In this document: positions 52,400-61,912 of the stretch, one piece after another
How the letters are laid out: every line of letters begins with the position of its first letter
How positions within the stretch are numbered: position 1 is the stretch's first letter
DNA from: Guptibacillus hwajinpoensis
GTDB lineage: Bacteria > Bacillota > Bacilli > Bacillales > Guptibacillaceae
Reading direction: 5' to 3'
Length of the DNA: 64,000 nt
NCBI RefSeq assembly: GCF_005144865.1
Contig: NZ_SWFM01000006.1
Span: 124,001-188,000, forward strand
Made by a program: the position numbers and the translations under genes
Notes under the pieces: model-generated
Databases searched by the model: none
What the model was told of the DNA's origin: nothing
The model's input: the letters and a program-made list of their open reading frames with translations, nothing else

Positions 52400-53299
52400 A
52401 TGGCTGAAATTGCTCCACAAAAACAAGTAAATGTATCAAAGCAACCAGACGAAGAAGTAATATCACCATGGCGTGAAGCCTGGAAGGGATTCAGGAGAAA
52501 TAAGCTGGCAATGGTCGGCATGGGGATTGTTCTCTTCTTCATTCTTCTTGCCATTTTCGCTGGCGTTATTGCACCGGAAGGAATAAATGAACAAAAGTTA
52601 TCCGAACGTCTTCAATCACCTTCAGCAAGCCATTGGTTTGGGACAGATGATTTTGGACGAGATATTTTATCACGTATTATTTATGGTGCTCGCATTTCAC
52701 TATGGGTTGGTTTCTTTGCTGTACTCGGCTCAGCAGCTGTAGGTAGCTTACTTGGGATGGTAGCGGGTTATTATGGACGTCTTGTTGATACGATTATTTC
52801 TCGTATCTTTGATATTATGCTTGCGTTTCCAAGTATCCTTCTTGCAATTGCTGTTGTAGCTGTACTTGGACCATCACTAAGAAATGCCTTGATTGCGATT
52901 GCCATTATTAATATTCCTAACTTTGGTCGACTCGTTCGTTCACGAGTATTAAGTGTGAAACAGGAGGAGTATGTGATGGCGGCAAGAGCCGTTGGCATGA
53001 AGGATTCGCGAATTATTTTTCATCATGTTCTTCCGAATTCACTAGCACCGATTATTGTTCAGGGTACTCTTGCAATTGCAACAGCTATCCTAGAAGCGGC
53101 AGCACTTAGCTTTCTGGGGCTTGGTGCACAGGCACCTCAGCCTGAGTGGGGAAAAATGCTTGCAGATTCGCGCTCCTATATTATCCAGGCACCATGGACA
53201 GTATTCTTCCCAGGTCTTGCCATCATGCTAACCGTCCTTGGATTCAACCTTCTGGGGGATGGCCTCAGGGATGCACTTGATCCAAAAATGAAGAAATAG
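52400..53299 (+). CDS. Peptide ABC transporter permease, DppC/OppC type
   Basis: A 299-residue permease with six hydrophobic segments and an N-terminal cytoplasmic extension (WREAWKGFRRNKLAMVG). It contains HWFGTDDFGRDILSRIIYG and the EAA loop KQEEYVMAARAVGMKDSR, both hallmarks of OppC/DppC. It starts 12 bases after DppB. It is the last gene of the five-gene cassette, before a strong terminator. Confidence 0.9.
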   Translation: MAEIAPQKQVNVSKQPDEEVISPWREAWKGFRRNKLAMVGMGIVLFFILLAIFAGVIAPEGINEQKLSERLQSPSASHWFGTDDFGRDILSRIIYGARISLWVGFFAVLGSAAVGSLLGMVAGYYGRLVDTIISRIFDIMLAFPSILLAIAVVAVLGPSLRNALIAIAIINIPNFGRLVRSRVLSVKQEEYVMAARAVGMKDSRIIFHHVLPNSLAPIIVQGTLAIATAILEAAALSFLGLGAQAPQPEWGKMLADSRSYIIQAPWTVFFPGLAIMLTVLGFNLLGDGLRDALDPKMKK

Positions 53300-53330
53300 A
53301 AAAATCAGCCGAAACCGGCTGATTTTTTTC
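53300..53330. terminator. Bidirectional terminator
   Basis: AAAAATCAGCCG and CGGCTGATTTTT arms around AAAC lie between the converging transporter operon and ygaE. Confidence 0.9.
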
Positions 53331-54412
53331 TATTTGGCGTGAAGTTCCTGGATATCAACTTCATTCTCTTCTTGATGATAGGAGTGGAAGCTATCGACTA
53401 GTAGATCTAGGTGCTCGAGATGATCATGATAATCAATAATCATCCCAATTAGAGGAAATATCGTCATCCATAGCTCCCGGTTGCATTCACCACTTTCATA
53501 TAGCTCCACGTAGCGCTCAGTTAAGGTCGTCTCACCAGAACCAACATTATTGAGCATTTCTTCAGGTGACTGGTGTCTTACTTTTCCAATGTATTTCAAA
53601 TGGATACGTTCATGATAGTTGGTGAGCTGATCGAGGTGTGTTTGAATGAGTTTTCTCACCTCATCTGGCATGATTAGAATTTTCACATCAAGTTGATCAA
53701 GAATCTTTAATATAGATAAAGATTTTTCAGTAGTAGCTATCATCTGTCTGAACAGCACTAGCTTTCGTGCTTTGACAAGATTCTTTCGTTTAAAGTAGGT
53801 TCTCTCTTCTTTATAAAGTAGAAAGTACTGATCGCTTTTGATTGTGTCTTCTTTTAACTTAATCAAATTTTCTTTTAACACTTTGTGTTCAGCATCATTT
53901 CTTGTAGCTAGTCTAATCCACTGTGAAATGTATTCTGTATTGCTTACGATTTTATGAAATAACTTCGTTTCGTATTTCGGAGGTAGGAAGATCAAGTTCA
54001 CAAAAGATGAACTGATGACTCCAACCATAATCACGAAAAACCGGTTTGTAGCAAATGAGATAAATTCCTCTTGTGGTGCATTCATTATGAGTATGACGGT
54101 AACGATTGCAAGTGGAATCGTACTCTCAATCTTTAATTTAATGTTAATTGCAATGATTATGATTGCACCAAGACCAATGACAATAGGCTGATTACCAAAT
54201 ACGATCACAAGACCAACTGCAAGCAAGGCTCCGATAATATTGGATTGAAACTGATCGATAATGGTTTGGTAAGACCTGTAGATTGATGGTTGAATAGCAA
54301 ATAGTGCAGCTACCCCAGCAAAAGACGGAGGTTCTAAACCAAGCCAGGTTGCAATGTAAAGTGCGAGTGTAATCGCAAGCCCTGTTTTAAATATACGGGC
54401 ACCAAACTTCAT
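53330..54412 (-). CDS. ygaE: YgaE-like aromatic acid exporter/FUSC family protein
   Basis: A 360-residue protein. The N-terminal half has about six hydrophobic segments, including PPSFAGVAALFAIQPSIYRS, which is typical of the FUSC/DUF939 group. The C-terminal half is soluble and helical (LATRNDAEHKVLKENLIKLK onward). It occupies the ygaE slot upstream of hemL. A role in efflux of aromatic acids is from family annotation only. No strong ribosome site precedes the ATG. Confidence 0.85.
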   Translation of the reverse strand: MKFGARIFKTGLAITLALYIATWLGLEPPSFAGVAALFAIQPSIYRSYQTIIDQFQSNIIGALLAVGLVIVFGNQPIVIGLGAIIIIAINIKLKIESTIPLAIVTVILIMNAPQEEFISFATNRFFVIMVGVISSSFVNLIFLPPKYETKLFHKIVSNTEYISQWIRLATRNDAEHKVLKENLIKLKEDTIKSDQYFLLYKEERTYFKRKNLVKARKLVLFRQMIATTEKSLSILKILDQLDVKILIMPDEVRKLIQTHLDQLTNYHERIHLKYIGKVRHQSPEEMLNNVGSGETTLTERYVELYESGECNRELWMTIFPLIGMIIDYHDHLEHLDLLVDSFHSYHQEENEVDIQELHAK

Positions 54413-54554
54413 TCTAATATTAGTCCTTTCGTTGAGTACTTATAGTATAGAGAGTATCCTCTATTGACTCATTTAAACATAAGAGAACGTTCTAGTTATA
54501 CATCGGAATGCTCTCTATAGCAAGCCCTATTTTTCATTAATTAAAAGAATAGTA

Positions 54555-54591
54555 CAAAAGGCAGAATGAATTAAATCCATTCTGCCTTTTC
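54555..54591 (-). terminator. Terminator of hemL
   Basis: On the minus strand AAAAGGCAGAATGGATT and AATTCATTCTGCCTTTT arms (a 16-17 bp stem) end in a short T run. Confidence 0.85.
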
Positions 54592-54603
54592 TTATGCGTC
54601 AGC

Positions 54604-55896
54604 TTACTCTGCCATTCTAATGAATGTGCGTTTGACTGCTTCAAGCGTATCATCGATATCTTGATCGGTATGCTCAGTTGTTAGAAACCATGCTTCGTAT
54701 TTTGACGGAGCAAGGTTGATGCCTTCATTTAACATGAGCTTAAAGAACCTCGAGAATTTTCCACCATCGGAGTTCTCCGCTTGCTCGTAATTTATAACTT
54801 TTTCGTTGTTAAAGTATACAGTTAATGCACCTTTTAAGCGATTAATCGTAATTGGAACGCCAGATTCCTGTGCGTGTTTATGAATTCCAATCTCAAGGCG
54901 TTCTCCAAGTTTATCAAGATGATCATAAACGCCCTCTTCTTGAAGGACCTCAAGGCAGGCAATACCTGCAGAAATGGAAGCAGGATTTCCAGCCATTGTA
55001 CCAGCTTGGTAAGCAGGACCGAGCGGAGCGACATGCTCCATAATTTCTCGTTTGCCGCCATAGGCACCAATCGGTAATCCACCGCCGATAATTTTCCCGA
55101 GAGCTGTCATATCCGGCTCAACGCCAAGTAGGTTCTGAGCCCCACCGTACATGAAACGGAACGCAGTAATAACTTCATCATAGATAACAAGTGCTCCATA
55201 TTGATGTGTGATTTCATTCACCTGTTGAAGGAAGCCTTCTTCTGGTTCAACTATTCCAAAGTTACCCACGATCGGTTCTACAAGAACGCCTGCAACTTGA
55301 TCGCCCCATTTGTTCATGGCTTCTTTATAAGCTTCAATATCGTTAAATGGAACAGTAATAACTTCTTTCGCAATACTTGCTGGAACACCTGCAGAGTCAG
55401 GGTTGCCAAGTGTCGCTGGCCCTGAACCTGCAGCGACAAGAACAAGGTCAGAATGTCCATGGTAGCATCCTGCGAATTTAATGATTTTATCTCGCCCAGT
55501 ATAGGCTCTTGCGACACGGATTGTAGTCATTACTGCTTCTGTACCTGAGTTTACAAAACGGACTCTTTCAAGAGAAGGGATTGCTTCTTGAAGCATTGAT
55601 CCGAAGCGGTTCTCTAAAACGGTAGGTGTACCGTATAAAACGCCATTCTCGGCTGCTTTTGTAATCGCCTGTGTAATATGAGGGTGAGCATGGCCAGTTA
55701 TAATTGGCCCGTATGCTGCCAGATAGTCTATGTACTTATTTCCGTCAACGTCCCAGAAATAAGGGCCTTTTGCCTTTTCCATAAATACCGGTGTACCGCC
55801 ACCGACTCCCTTATAAGAGCGGGATGGGCTATTTACACCACCTAGCATAATATCGAGTGATTCTTTATGATGTTGTTCTGATTTTGTGAAATTCAT
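54604..55896 (-). CDS. hemL: Glutamate-1-semialdehyde 2,1-aminomutase
   Basis: A 430-residue PLP enzyme making 5-aminolevulinate for heme. It starts [20 protein letters not shown]. It has [56 protein letters not shown] (PLP Asp) and [15 protein letters not shown] with the PLP-binding Lys. The second GSA-AT gene of B. subtilis (gsaB) is at this syntenic place. The start at 55894-55896 has AAGGAGGT; longer in-frame starts precede that site. The lysine is intact, so it should be active. Confidence 0.93.
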   Translation of the reverse strand: MNFTKSEQHHKESLDIMLGGVNSPSRSYKGVGGGTPVFMEKAKGPYFWDVDGNKYIDYLAAYGPIITGHAHPHITQAITKAAENGVLYGTPTVLENRFGSMLQEAIPSLERVRFVNSGTEAVMTTIRVARAYTGRDKIIKFAGCYHGHSDLVLVAAGSGPATLGNPDSAGVPASIAKEVITVPFNDIEAYKEAMNKWGDQVAGVLVEPIVGNFGIVEPEEGFLQQVNEITHQYGALVIYDEVITAFRFMYGGAQNLLGVEPDMTALGKIIGGGLPIGAYGGKREIMEHVAPLGPAYQAGTMAGNPASISAGIACLEVLQEEGVYDHLDKLGERLEIGIHKHAQESGVPITINRLKGALTVYFNNEKVINYEQAENSDGGKFSRFFKLMLNEGINLAPSKYEAWFLTTEHTDQDIDDTLEAVKRTFIRMAE

Positions 55897-56044
55897 AGTT
55901 ACCTCCTTGTATTGCTCATTTATCATCTTACATTGTAGCACGAGTTACGAAACCCTTATACCGCTAAAGACAGATGCTCATTCATTGTTTATTAGGGTAA
56001 GCTCTTGTAAACTAGATTGGTGTGTGTTTAAAGGAGGAAGACGT

Positions 56045-57058
56045 ATGGAAAAGGTTATTGACGTGCAATCATTGCGCAAGGATTTTAAATCTCACTCGAG
56101 CCGCTCAGGTCTTAAAGGAGCGTTTCGAGATTTATTTACAAGAAATTATAAAGTGATTTCTGCGGTTAAAGATATTTCATTTACAGTTAATGAAGGTGAG
56201 ATGGTCGGTTATATCGGTGAAAATGGAGCTGGGAAGTCTACGAGTATTAAGATGCTAACGGGAATATTAACACCAACTTCTGGGACTGTAAGAGTGAACG
56301 GCATGGACCCACATAAAGAACGCGAGAAATTTGTTAGCTCAATTGGTGTTGTATTTGGTCAACGCTCACAGCTATGGTGGGATATTGCTGTTCAAGAGTC
56401 ATTCCGATTACTTAAAAAGGTCTATAATGTACCTGATGACGTATACAATGACCACATGAATCATGTTATTGAGTCACTTGATATCGGGCCATTACTTGAT
56501 AAGCCTGTTCGGAAGCTCTCTCTTGGTCAGAGAATGAGATGTGAGCTAGCAGCTGCTCTTCTTCATAACCCCAAGCTTTTATTCCTTGATGAGCCAACGA
56601 TTGGTCTTGATGTGCTCGTAAAGCTAAAAATCCGAAATTTCTTAAAAGAGATTAACGAGAAATATAAAACGACCATTTTGCTAACAACGCATGATTTAAC
56701 TGATATTGAAGCACTCTGCGAACGTGTAGTTATGCTTGATGAAGGACAGATCATTTATGATGGAAAGCTTGCAAAGCTTCGTTCGAATTGGGGGGAAGGG
56801 AAGCAAATTGAATTTCAGTTTGGTGAACAGGTTAACCTTGAGAATTTGCAACCGTTATTGACCGAACTCCAAGCGGAATGGACTAAGGGCGATCGTGACA
56901 ATGTTTGGATTGCTAACGTTGTGAATGAAGAGCATGTCATTTCTGAAGTGATTGGTCGAGTCGTAGCAGCAAACAGGATTACGGATATTAAGATTCATGA
57001 AATTTCGACTGAAGAGATTATTCGAAATATCTATGAAGAGGGCATGCTCAATGGGTAA
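56045..57058 (+). CDS. ABC-2 type transporter ATP-binding protein
   Basis: A 337-residue ATPase of the COG4586 group. It carries Walker A GENGAGKST, the distinctive VFGQRSQLWWDIAVQESF Q-loop, signature KLSLGQRMRCELAAALL (LSLGQ), Walker B LLFLDEPTIGLD and HDLTDIEALCERV. The N-terminal FKSHSSRSGLKGAFRDLF insertion is typical of the group. It works with two permeases downstream, and the next gene overlaps it by 8 bases. The ATG has AGGAGGA. Confidence 0.9.
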   Translation: MEKVIDVQSLRKDFKSHSSRSGLKGAFRDLFTRNYKVISAVKDISFTVNEGEMVGYIGENGAGKSTSIKMLTGILTPTSGTVRVNGMDPHKEREKFVSSIGVVFGQRSQLWWDIAVQESFRLLKKVYNVPDDVYNDHMNHVIESLDIGPLLDKPVRKLSLGQRMRCELAAALLHNPKLLFLDEPTIGLDVLVKLKIRNFLKEINEKYKTTILLTTHDLTDIEALCERVVMLDEGQIIYDGKLAKLRSNWGEGKQIEFQFGEQVNLENLQPLLTELQAEWTKGDRDNVWIANVVNEEHVISEVIGRVVAANRITDIKIHEISTEEIIRNIYEEGMLNG

Positions 57059-57842
57059 GTACATTGAAATGATTCGCGTTCGTTTTTTAATGATGCTTGC
57101 CTATCGGACAAACTACTATAGCGGTATCCTGATTTACAGTATTAATATTGGAGCATACTATTTTCTTTGGAATGCGATATACGGTGGAAAAGGGGAAATT
57201 GAGGGGTTATCTGTTATCCAGATGACAACGTATATTGCTGTTGCATGGATGGCAAGAGCTTTTTATTTTAATAACATTGATCGAGAAATCGCTCAGGAAA
57301 TTAAAGAGGGAAAGGTCGCAGTTGAATTTATTCGACCTTACCATTACTTAATGATGAAAACGATGCAGGGACTTGGAGAAGGTATTTTTCGTTTAAGCTT
57401 TTTCTCCATTCCAGGGATGATTATCGTAAGTCTCATTTTTCCGATTGAATTCTCAGCAGCTTTATCAACATGGATGTTCTTTACAATTGCTATTATTTTA
57501 AGTTTTATTGTGAATACACAGATTAACCTGCTAACTGGTGTGATGACATTCTTCTTCTTCAACAACGATGGATTGATTCGTGCTAAGCGCGTTGTTATCG
57601 ATTTGTTTTCAGGCTTGTTGCTTCCAATCAGCTTCTATCCTGGTTGGGCTCAGCAGGTTATGGACTTCCTACCGTTTCAAGCGATCAGCTATATTCCTAG
57701 TATGATCTTTACAGAAGGCTTTACTGGATTTGCTGTATGGGAAGCAATTCTATTCCAGCTTGTCTGGGCTGTTATTCTTATACTACCAATTCAAGCGCTT
57801 TGGGTTATTGCTAAAAAACGGTTGATTGTGCAGGGAGGGTAA
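57051..57842 (+). CDS. ABC-2 family permease (COG4587 type)
   Basis: A 263-residue permease with six hydrophobic segments. It opens MGKYIEMIRVRFLMMLAYRT. REIAQEIKEGKVAVEFIRPY is the conserved loop of this group. It overlaps the ATPase gene by 8 bases, with AGAGGG upstream, and is 3 bases ahead of the second permease. The transported compound is unknown. Confidence 0.87.
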   Translation: MGKYIEMIRVRFLMMLAYRTNYYSGILIYSINIGAYYFLWNAIYGGKGEIEGLSVIQMTTYIAVAWMARAFYFNNIDREIAQEIKEGKVAVEFIRPYHYLMMKTMQGLGEGIFRLSFFSIPGMIIVSLIFPIEFSAALSTWMFFTIAIILSFIVNTQINLLTGVMTFFFFNNDGLIRAKRVVIDLFSGLLLPISFYPGWAQQVMDFLPFQAISYIPSMIFTEGFTGFAVWEAILFQLVWAVILILPIQALWVIAKKRLIVQGG

Positions 57843-57845
57843 CGA

Positions 57846-58631
57846 ATGAAACATGCTACTATTTTCTTTCTATATGTATCGCAATATATGAAAACAAGAT
57901 TAACTTATCGAGTCGATATGCTCATGGAGATCATGTCTGATTTGTTGTTTCAAGCGGTTAATCTTATTTTCATTCTAGTCGTATTTGGTCACACGGATAT
58001 GCTTAGCGGCTGGTCAAAAGATGAAATTATTTTCATTTATGGGTTCTTTCTTGTTCCATTTGCTATTTTTGGAGCATTCTTTAACATTTGGGATTTTAAC
58101 GAACGGTACATTGTTAAGGGAGAAATGGACCGTATTCTAACAAGACCAGTTCACAGCTTGTTCCAAATTATCCTAGAACGAATGGAACTTGAATCACTGT
58201 TTGGAGTTATAACGGGGATAGCTGTTATGGTTTACGCAGGTAACCGTCTTGATTTAAATGTCTCGTGGTATGATCCGATTGTGTTTCTATTTATGGTTCT
58301 CGGTGGTGCTTTTGTATACGCTGGTATTTTCATTCTGCTAGCAAGCATTAGCTTTTGGTCAGATAGTCGAACCAGCATCATGCCGATGATGTATAACATC
58401 GGAAACTATGGTAGATATCCAGTCGATATTTATAATAAAGTGATACGCTTTGTATTAACATGGATCCTCCCATTCGCATTCGTTGGCGTCTATCCATCAG
58501 CTTATTTCCTTGGTAGAGAAGAGTGGTATGGGTATGCTTTTCTTACACCAGTTATGGGAGTGGCGTTTTTTGGATTTGCTATCTTTATGTGGAATATTGG
58601 AGTAACTAAATATAGAGGTGCCGGTAATTAG
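57846..58631 (+). CDS. ABC-2 family permease (COG3694 type)
   Basis: A 261-residue permease with six hydrophobic segments. It contains YIVKGEMDRILTRPVHSLFQ, the loop matching the REI...RPY loop of its partner, and YNIGNYGRYPVDIYNKVIRF in the second half. GGAGGG precedes the ATG. It ends the three-gene exporter operon, followed by a strong terminator. Confidence 0.87.
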   Translation: MKHATIFFLYVSQYMKTRLTYRVDMLMEIMSDLLFQAVNLIFILVVFGHTDMLSGWSKDEIIFIYGFFLVPFAIFGAFFNIWDFNERYIVKGEMDRILTRPVHSLFQIILERMELESLFGVITGIAVMVYAGNRLDLNVSWYDPIVFLFMVLGGAFVYAGIFILLASISFWSDSRTSIMPMMYNIGNYGRYPVDIYNKVIRFVLTWILPFAFVGVYPSAYFLGREEWYGYAFLTPVMGVAFFGFAIFMWNIGVTKYRGAGN

Positions 58632-58665
58632 AAGTCTAGAGGGGAGATCCCCTCTGGACTTTTTT
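58632..58665 (+). terminator. Terminator of the ABC-2 operon
   Basis: AAGTCTAGAGGGGA and TCCCCTCTGGACTT arms with a T6 run start at the last stop codon. Confidence 0.9.
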
Positions 58666-58686
58666 GATATTTACGTAGAGGTAGTT

Positions 58687-58787
58687 GCTAAAAGAGTGAT
58701 GGTTGATTTTGCTCCAATCAAGTTTGGTTTGTGTTTTTATTCAAAACCTCTTTCAAAAACAACAATCTATTACAAAAGGGCCTTTTC
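58687..58787. repeat. Dispersed palindromic element, eroded copy
   Basis: GCTAAAAGAGTGATGGTTGA, TTTTGCTCCAATCAAGTTTG and CAACAATCTATTACAAAAGG correspond to the core and CAACAATCTTTTAG part of the copies at 15085 and 45493. It ends 2 bases from the sigma-factor remnant. Confidence 0.5.
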
Positions 58788-58788
58788 T

Positions 58789-59091
58789 TTAGGCAAGTTT
58801 TAGAAGTGATAAGTCTATCGTTTCTTTTAATTTTTTCATTCCAAGTCTCACACGGCTTTTCACAGTCCCAAGTGGAATTTTCTTTTTAAAGGCTACTTCG
58901 GCTTGACTATATCCTTCTAAATAGATAAGTTGAAGAACTTCCTGTTGTTCGGCTTTCAGAGATTGCAAGGCTCCAAAAATCATTTCTTTGTTACCGAAAC
59001 CTTCTATAATGTAATGTTCTTTATCCACCAAATGGTAATCTTCAACAACCGTTTCTTTAAAATTTCGTTGTTCTTTGATGCAGGCACACAT
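58789..59091 (-). pseudogene. Truncated ECF-type sigma factor (region 4 only)
   Basis: The visible product is about 100 residues and carries only sigma region 4: MIFGALQSLKAEQQEVLQLI, YLEGYSQAEVAFKKKIPLGT and VKSRVRLGMKKLKE. The promoter-core region 2 (about 80 residues) is missing. No ribosome site precedes the ATG, and a stop lies 14 codons further upstream in frame. The K+ channel gene begins about 95 bases away. It is probably a decayed gene. Confidence 0.65.
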
Positions 59092-59185
59092 GAGTAGCGG
59101 ATGGTCGTCTACACGACACTTGTATCAAAATAGTTCGTCCTAAAGTACAGAACCACTTCATAAACTTATTATGAGGTGTATTCTA

Positions 59186-59617
59186 ATGCTCTTATTAATC
59201 ACTTGTGCAATTGTTCTTGCTTTTATTAGTGTTGGGAGAAGTATGGTAGCTCTTATGAAAAGAACGAGGGTACCGGGTAGTCTTCTTTCTGTTTATAAGA
59301 TGTTTCTGTTATTCTTTGTTTATTTAACAATGATTATCGCTTTTGGAAGTATGTATTTAAGTCTAGTTATACTTGATATCCCTGTTCTTCAGGAAGGACA
59401 AGTGGATCTTGCGGATATGACGTTAACGCCGCTTACAAGAGTTCAATCTGTCCTTTATTTCAGTGCGGTCACGCTTCTATCGGTTGGCTATGGAGATCTT
59501 ACTCCAATTGGAGTTGGAAGATGGATTGCGATTTTTGAGGCGTTAATCGGTTACTTAATGCCGGCCGCATTTTTTGTCACGACCATCGTTGATTATCGCG
59601 AAAGCCCGAAGTTGTAA
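59186..59617 (+). CDS. Two-helix potassium channel family protein
   Basis: A 143-residue membrane protein with a selectivity-filter sequence AVTLLSVGYGDLTPIG (SVGYGD) between hydrophobic segments, preceded by two segments (about 2-20 and 38-65) and followed by one (about 113-132). It is an Ion_trans_2-type K+ channel subunit without a RCK domain. The ATG at 59186 has GAGGTG 6 bases upstream; an ATG at 59171 precedes that site. Regulation unknown. Confidence 0.82.
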   Translation: MLLLITCAIVLAFISVGRSMVALMKRTRVPGSLLSVYKMFLLFFVYLTMIIAFGSMYLSLVILDIPVLQEGQVDLADMTLTPLTRVQSVLYFSAVTLLSVGYGDLTPIGVGRWIAIFEALIGYLMPAAFFVTTIVDYRESPKL

Positions 59618-59670
59618 GTTCGCATGAATTTCGTTACGCTTAACTTAAGATGATTAAAGGAGGCGTAACA

Positions 59671-60141
59671 ATGAGTGTTGAAATTGGTCAAAAAGCTCCT
59701 GACTTCAAGCTTCAAGCAAGTACTGGAGAATTGGTTTCCTTGGAAGATTATAAAGGTAAGAACGTGGTGCTTTATTTCTATCCTAAAGACATGACTCCGG
59801 GCTGCACGACCCAGGCGTGCGATTTTAGAGATCATATTGAAGGATTTGAAGAACTCGATACCGTAATTCTAGGTGTTAGCCCTGATCCTGTGGAAAAGCA
59901 CAATAAATTTATTGATAAATACGATCTGCCTTTCCTTCTTCTTGCTGATGAAGACCATTCAGCTGCGGAAGCATATGATGTATGGCAGTTAAAGAAAAAT
60001 TTCGGCAAAGAATACATGGGTATTGTTCGCTCTACATTCGTTATAGACAAAGAAGGAACCCTCGTTAAAGAATGGCGTAAGGTTCGCGTTAAAGAGCATG
60101 TGGAATCAGCTTTGACTTACATTAAAGAAAATCTTTCTTAA
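59671..60141 (+). CDS. bcp: Thioredoxin-dependent thiol peroxidase (Bcp/YgaF)
   Basis: A 156-residue peroxiredoxin of the BCP group. It has the peroxidatic Cys in YFYPKDMTPGCTTQACDFRD (GCTTQAC also supplies the nearby resolving Cys), GVSPDPVEKHNKF and SFRSTFVIDKEG-like RSTFVIDKEG. It detoxifies hydroperoxides with thioredoxin. The position next to perR matches B. subtilis ygaF. The ATG at 59671 has AAAGGAGG; the ATG at 59650 precedes that site. Confidence 0.92.
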   Translation: MSVEIGQKAPDFKLQASTGELVSLEDYKGKNVVLYFYPKDMTPGCTTQACDFRDHIEGFEELDTVILGVSPDPVEKHNKFIDKYDLPFLLLADEDHSAAEAYDVWQLKKNFGKEYMGIVRSTFVIDKEGTLVKEWRKVRVKEHVESALTYIKENLS

Positions 60142-60216
60142 GACGATTGTCTCAAGGGCATCCGACTATACCTATTTTGTTCAGATACATAGAGTATAGT
60201 AGATCATATCTTCTGT

Positions 60217-60244
60217 AGGGGGCGCGTCATGCGCTCTTTTTTTT
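60217..60244 (+). terminator. Short hairpin with T8 run
   Basis: GGCGC and GCGCT arms around GTCAT are followed by TCTTTTTTTT, 75 bases after bcp. Confidence 0.5.
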
Positions 60245-60379
60245 GTATCCGAAGAAATTTAATATGGATGATCTTTCAGCAGATTTTTATATGGACAAGA
60301 TTGTTTCGTTTAGAACATTAATAAAAATCAGCTATACTTAAAGCGAGGAGAAGTTAATTAATTTGAGAGGGATGAAAAG

Positions 60380-61330
60380 GTGCAGATTCTATCAACAGCC
60401 AAGTTGCGATCTGAGATTAGGGAGCAGCTTAAAGAGGAATACCCTGAAGTAACGTTTCAGTTCGAACAATCAATGAAGGAAGCGGAACCTTTTTTATCTG
60501 AAGCAGAGATTCTTCTTACATATGGTGAGGATCTATCTTCCGACCACATTGAAAAAGCTACACGCCTTAAATGGATTATGGTTCTTTCTGCAGGTCTTGA
60601 GCGTATGCCGTTAAGAAAAATTAAAGAGAGAGGCATATTAATTACAAATGCAAGAGGTATTCATAGCATCCCAATGGCAGAATACACGATTTCTGTGATG
60701 CTACAGGTTGCGAGAGAAGCGAAACAGGTGATAGCCAATGAATCAGAAAAAGTTTGGAAGAAAAACGTTCCGATGAAAGAAATCACAGGTAGTACAATTG
60801 GTGTCGTAGGAACCGGAGCTATCGGCTGTGAAATTGGTCGTCTTGCTCATGCGTTTCGAATGAAAACGCTCGGAGTAAATCGAACAGGGCATGATGCAGA
60901 CCATTTTGATGAAATCTATAAGAATGAAGATATCCTTTCTATGCTTCCAAAGTGTGATTACGTCGTTGGTGTTTTACCGAGCACGACGGACACCAGGCAT
61001 TATTTTAGAAAATCGCATTTCGAAAAGATGAAAAAATCAGCAGTATTTATCAATATTGGTAGAGGAGATACTGTAAATGAACGAGAGCTACTCGACAGTC
61101 TTAATGCTGGCGAAGTGAAACATGCTGTGCTTGATGTATTCGAAAATGAGCCACTTGACCCGTCTCATCCGTTCTGGGAAATGGATACTGTTACAGTGAC
61201 ACCTCATCATTCGGCTATCTCAGATAACTATCAGCCTAGAGCAATTGAAATATTCAAGTATAATTTAAGGAAATACTTAAAAGAATCTAATGATATGAAA
61301 AACGTAATTGATCCTGATAGGGGGTATTGA
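60380..61330 (+). CDS. D-2-hydroxyacid dehydrogenase family protein
   Basis: A 316-residue D-isomer-specific 2-hydroxyacid dehydrogenase-like protein. It shows MAEYTISVMLQVAREAKQ, Rossmann GVVGTGAIGCEIGRLAH, LPSTTDTRHYF, FINIGRGDTVNERELL (Arg), LDVFENEPLDPSHPFWEM (Glu) and TPHHSA (His). The catalytic Arg-Glu-His set is present. The substrate is unknown. GTG start, GAGGG upstream. It is 1 base from the cobalamin adenosyltransferase gene. Confidence 0.87.
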   Translation: MQILSTAKLRSEIREQLKEEYPEVTFQFEQSMKEAEPFLSEAEILLTYGEDLSSDHIEKATRLKWIMVLSAGLERMPLRKIKERGILITNARGIHSIPMAEYTISVMLQVAREAKQVIANESEKVWKKNVPMKEITGSTIGVVGTGAIGCEIGRLAHAFRMKTLGVNRTGHDADHFDEIYKNEDILSMLPKCDYVVGVLPSTTDTRHYFRKSHFEKMKKSAVFINIGRGDTVNERELLDSLNAGEVKHAVLDVFENEPLDPSHPFWEMDTVTVTPHHSAISDNYQPRAIEIFKYNLRKYLKESNDMKNVIDPDRGY

Positions 61331-61331
61331 A

Positions 61332-61886
61332 ATGAAAATTTATACGAAAACAGGAGATAAGGGTGAAACATCTCTAGTGTACGGGCAACGTGTACCGAAA
61401 AATGATGTACGAGTAGAAGCATATGGAACATGTGATGAAGCGAATTCTCAGATTGGTCTCGCCTTGAGTTATGTTCAGAACACGCATTTTGACGGAAAAG
61501 AAGAGTGGCAAACAATCTTCCACAAAATACAAACCTGGTTATTCCATGTAGGCGCTGAACTTGCAACTCCCAAAGGTAAAAAGGTTGGATGGACTGTTGA
61601 AGAAGAGCATATTAATGAAATGGAAAACCAAATTGACAAATGGGAAAAACAATTAGAACCACTTAAGAACTTTATTCTTCCTGGTGGACACTCATCTGGA
61701 GCAAGCCTTCATGTAGCGCGTACAATCGTTCGTCGCGCTGAAAGGAATACTACGATGATTGGAGATGCTAATCCACTCGTTCTGTCTTTCTTAAATCGTC
61801 TCTCAGACTTTCTATTTGTAGCTGCTCGATATATTAACTATCACATGGGAGAAAAAGAAAGTATTCTTCATCAGGATCAAAAATAG
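61332..61886 (+). CDS. Cob(I)alamin adenosyltransferase (PduO type)
   Basis: A 184-residue PduO-type ATP:corrinoid adenosyltransferase. It has the N-terminal KIYTKTGDKGETSLVYGQRV (ATP site), VEAYGTCDEANSQIGLA, and C-terminal LPGGHSSGASLHVARTIVRRAER and LNRLSDFLFVAARYIN. It makes adenosylcobalamin. The ATG at 61332 has AGGGGG 8 bases upstream. It starts 1 base after the dehydrogenase stop, so it is co-transcribed with it. Confidence 0.92.
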   Translation: MKIYTKTGDKGETSLVYGQRVPKNDVRVEAYGTCDEANSQIGLALSYVQNTHFDGKEEWQTIFHKIQTWLFHVGAELATPKGKKVGWTVEEEHINEMENQIDKWEKQLEPLKNFILPGGHSSGASLHVARTIVRRAERNTTMIGDANPLVLSFLNRLSDFLFVAARYINYHMGEKESILHQDQK

Positions 61887-61912
61887 TGTAATCCCTACTA
61901 CATGTACGATTA

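Noticed and set aside
58618..58803. 61-codon plus-strand frame after the ABC-2 operon
   Set aside because: It runs through the terminator and the eroded repeat and has no ribosome site of its own.
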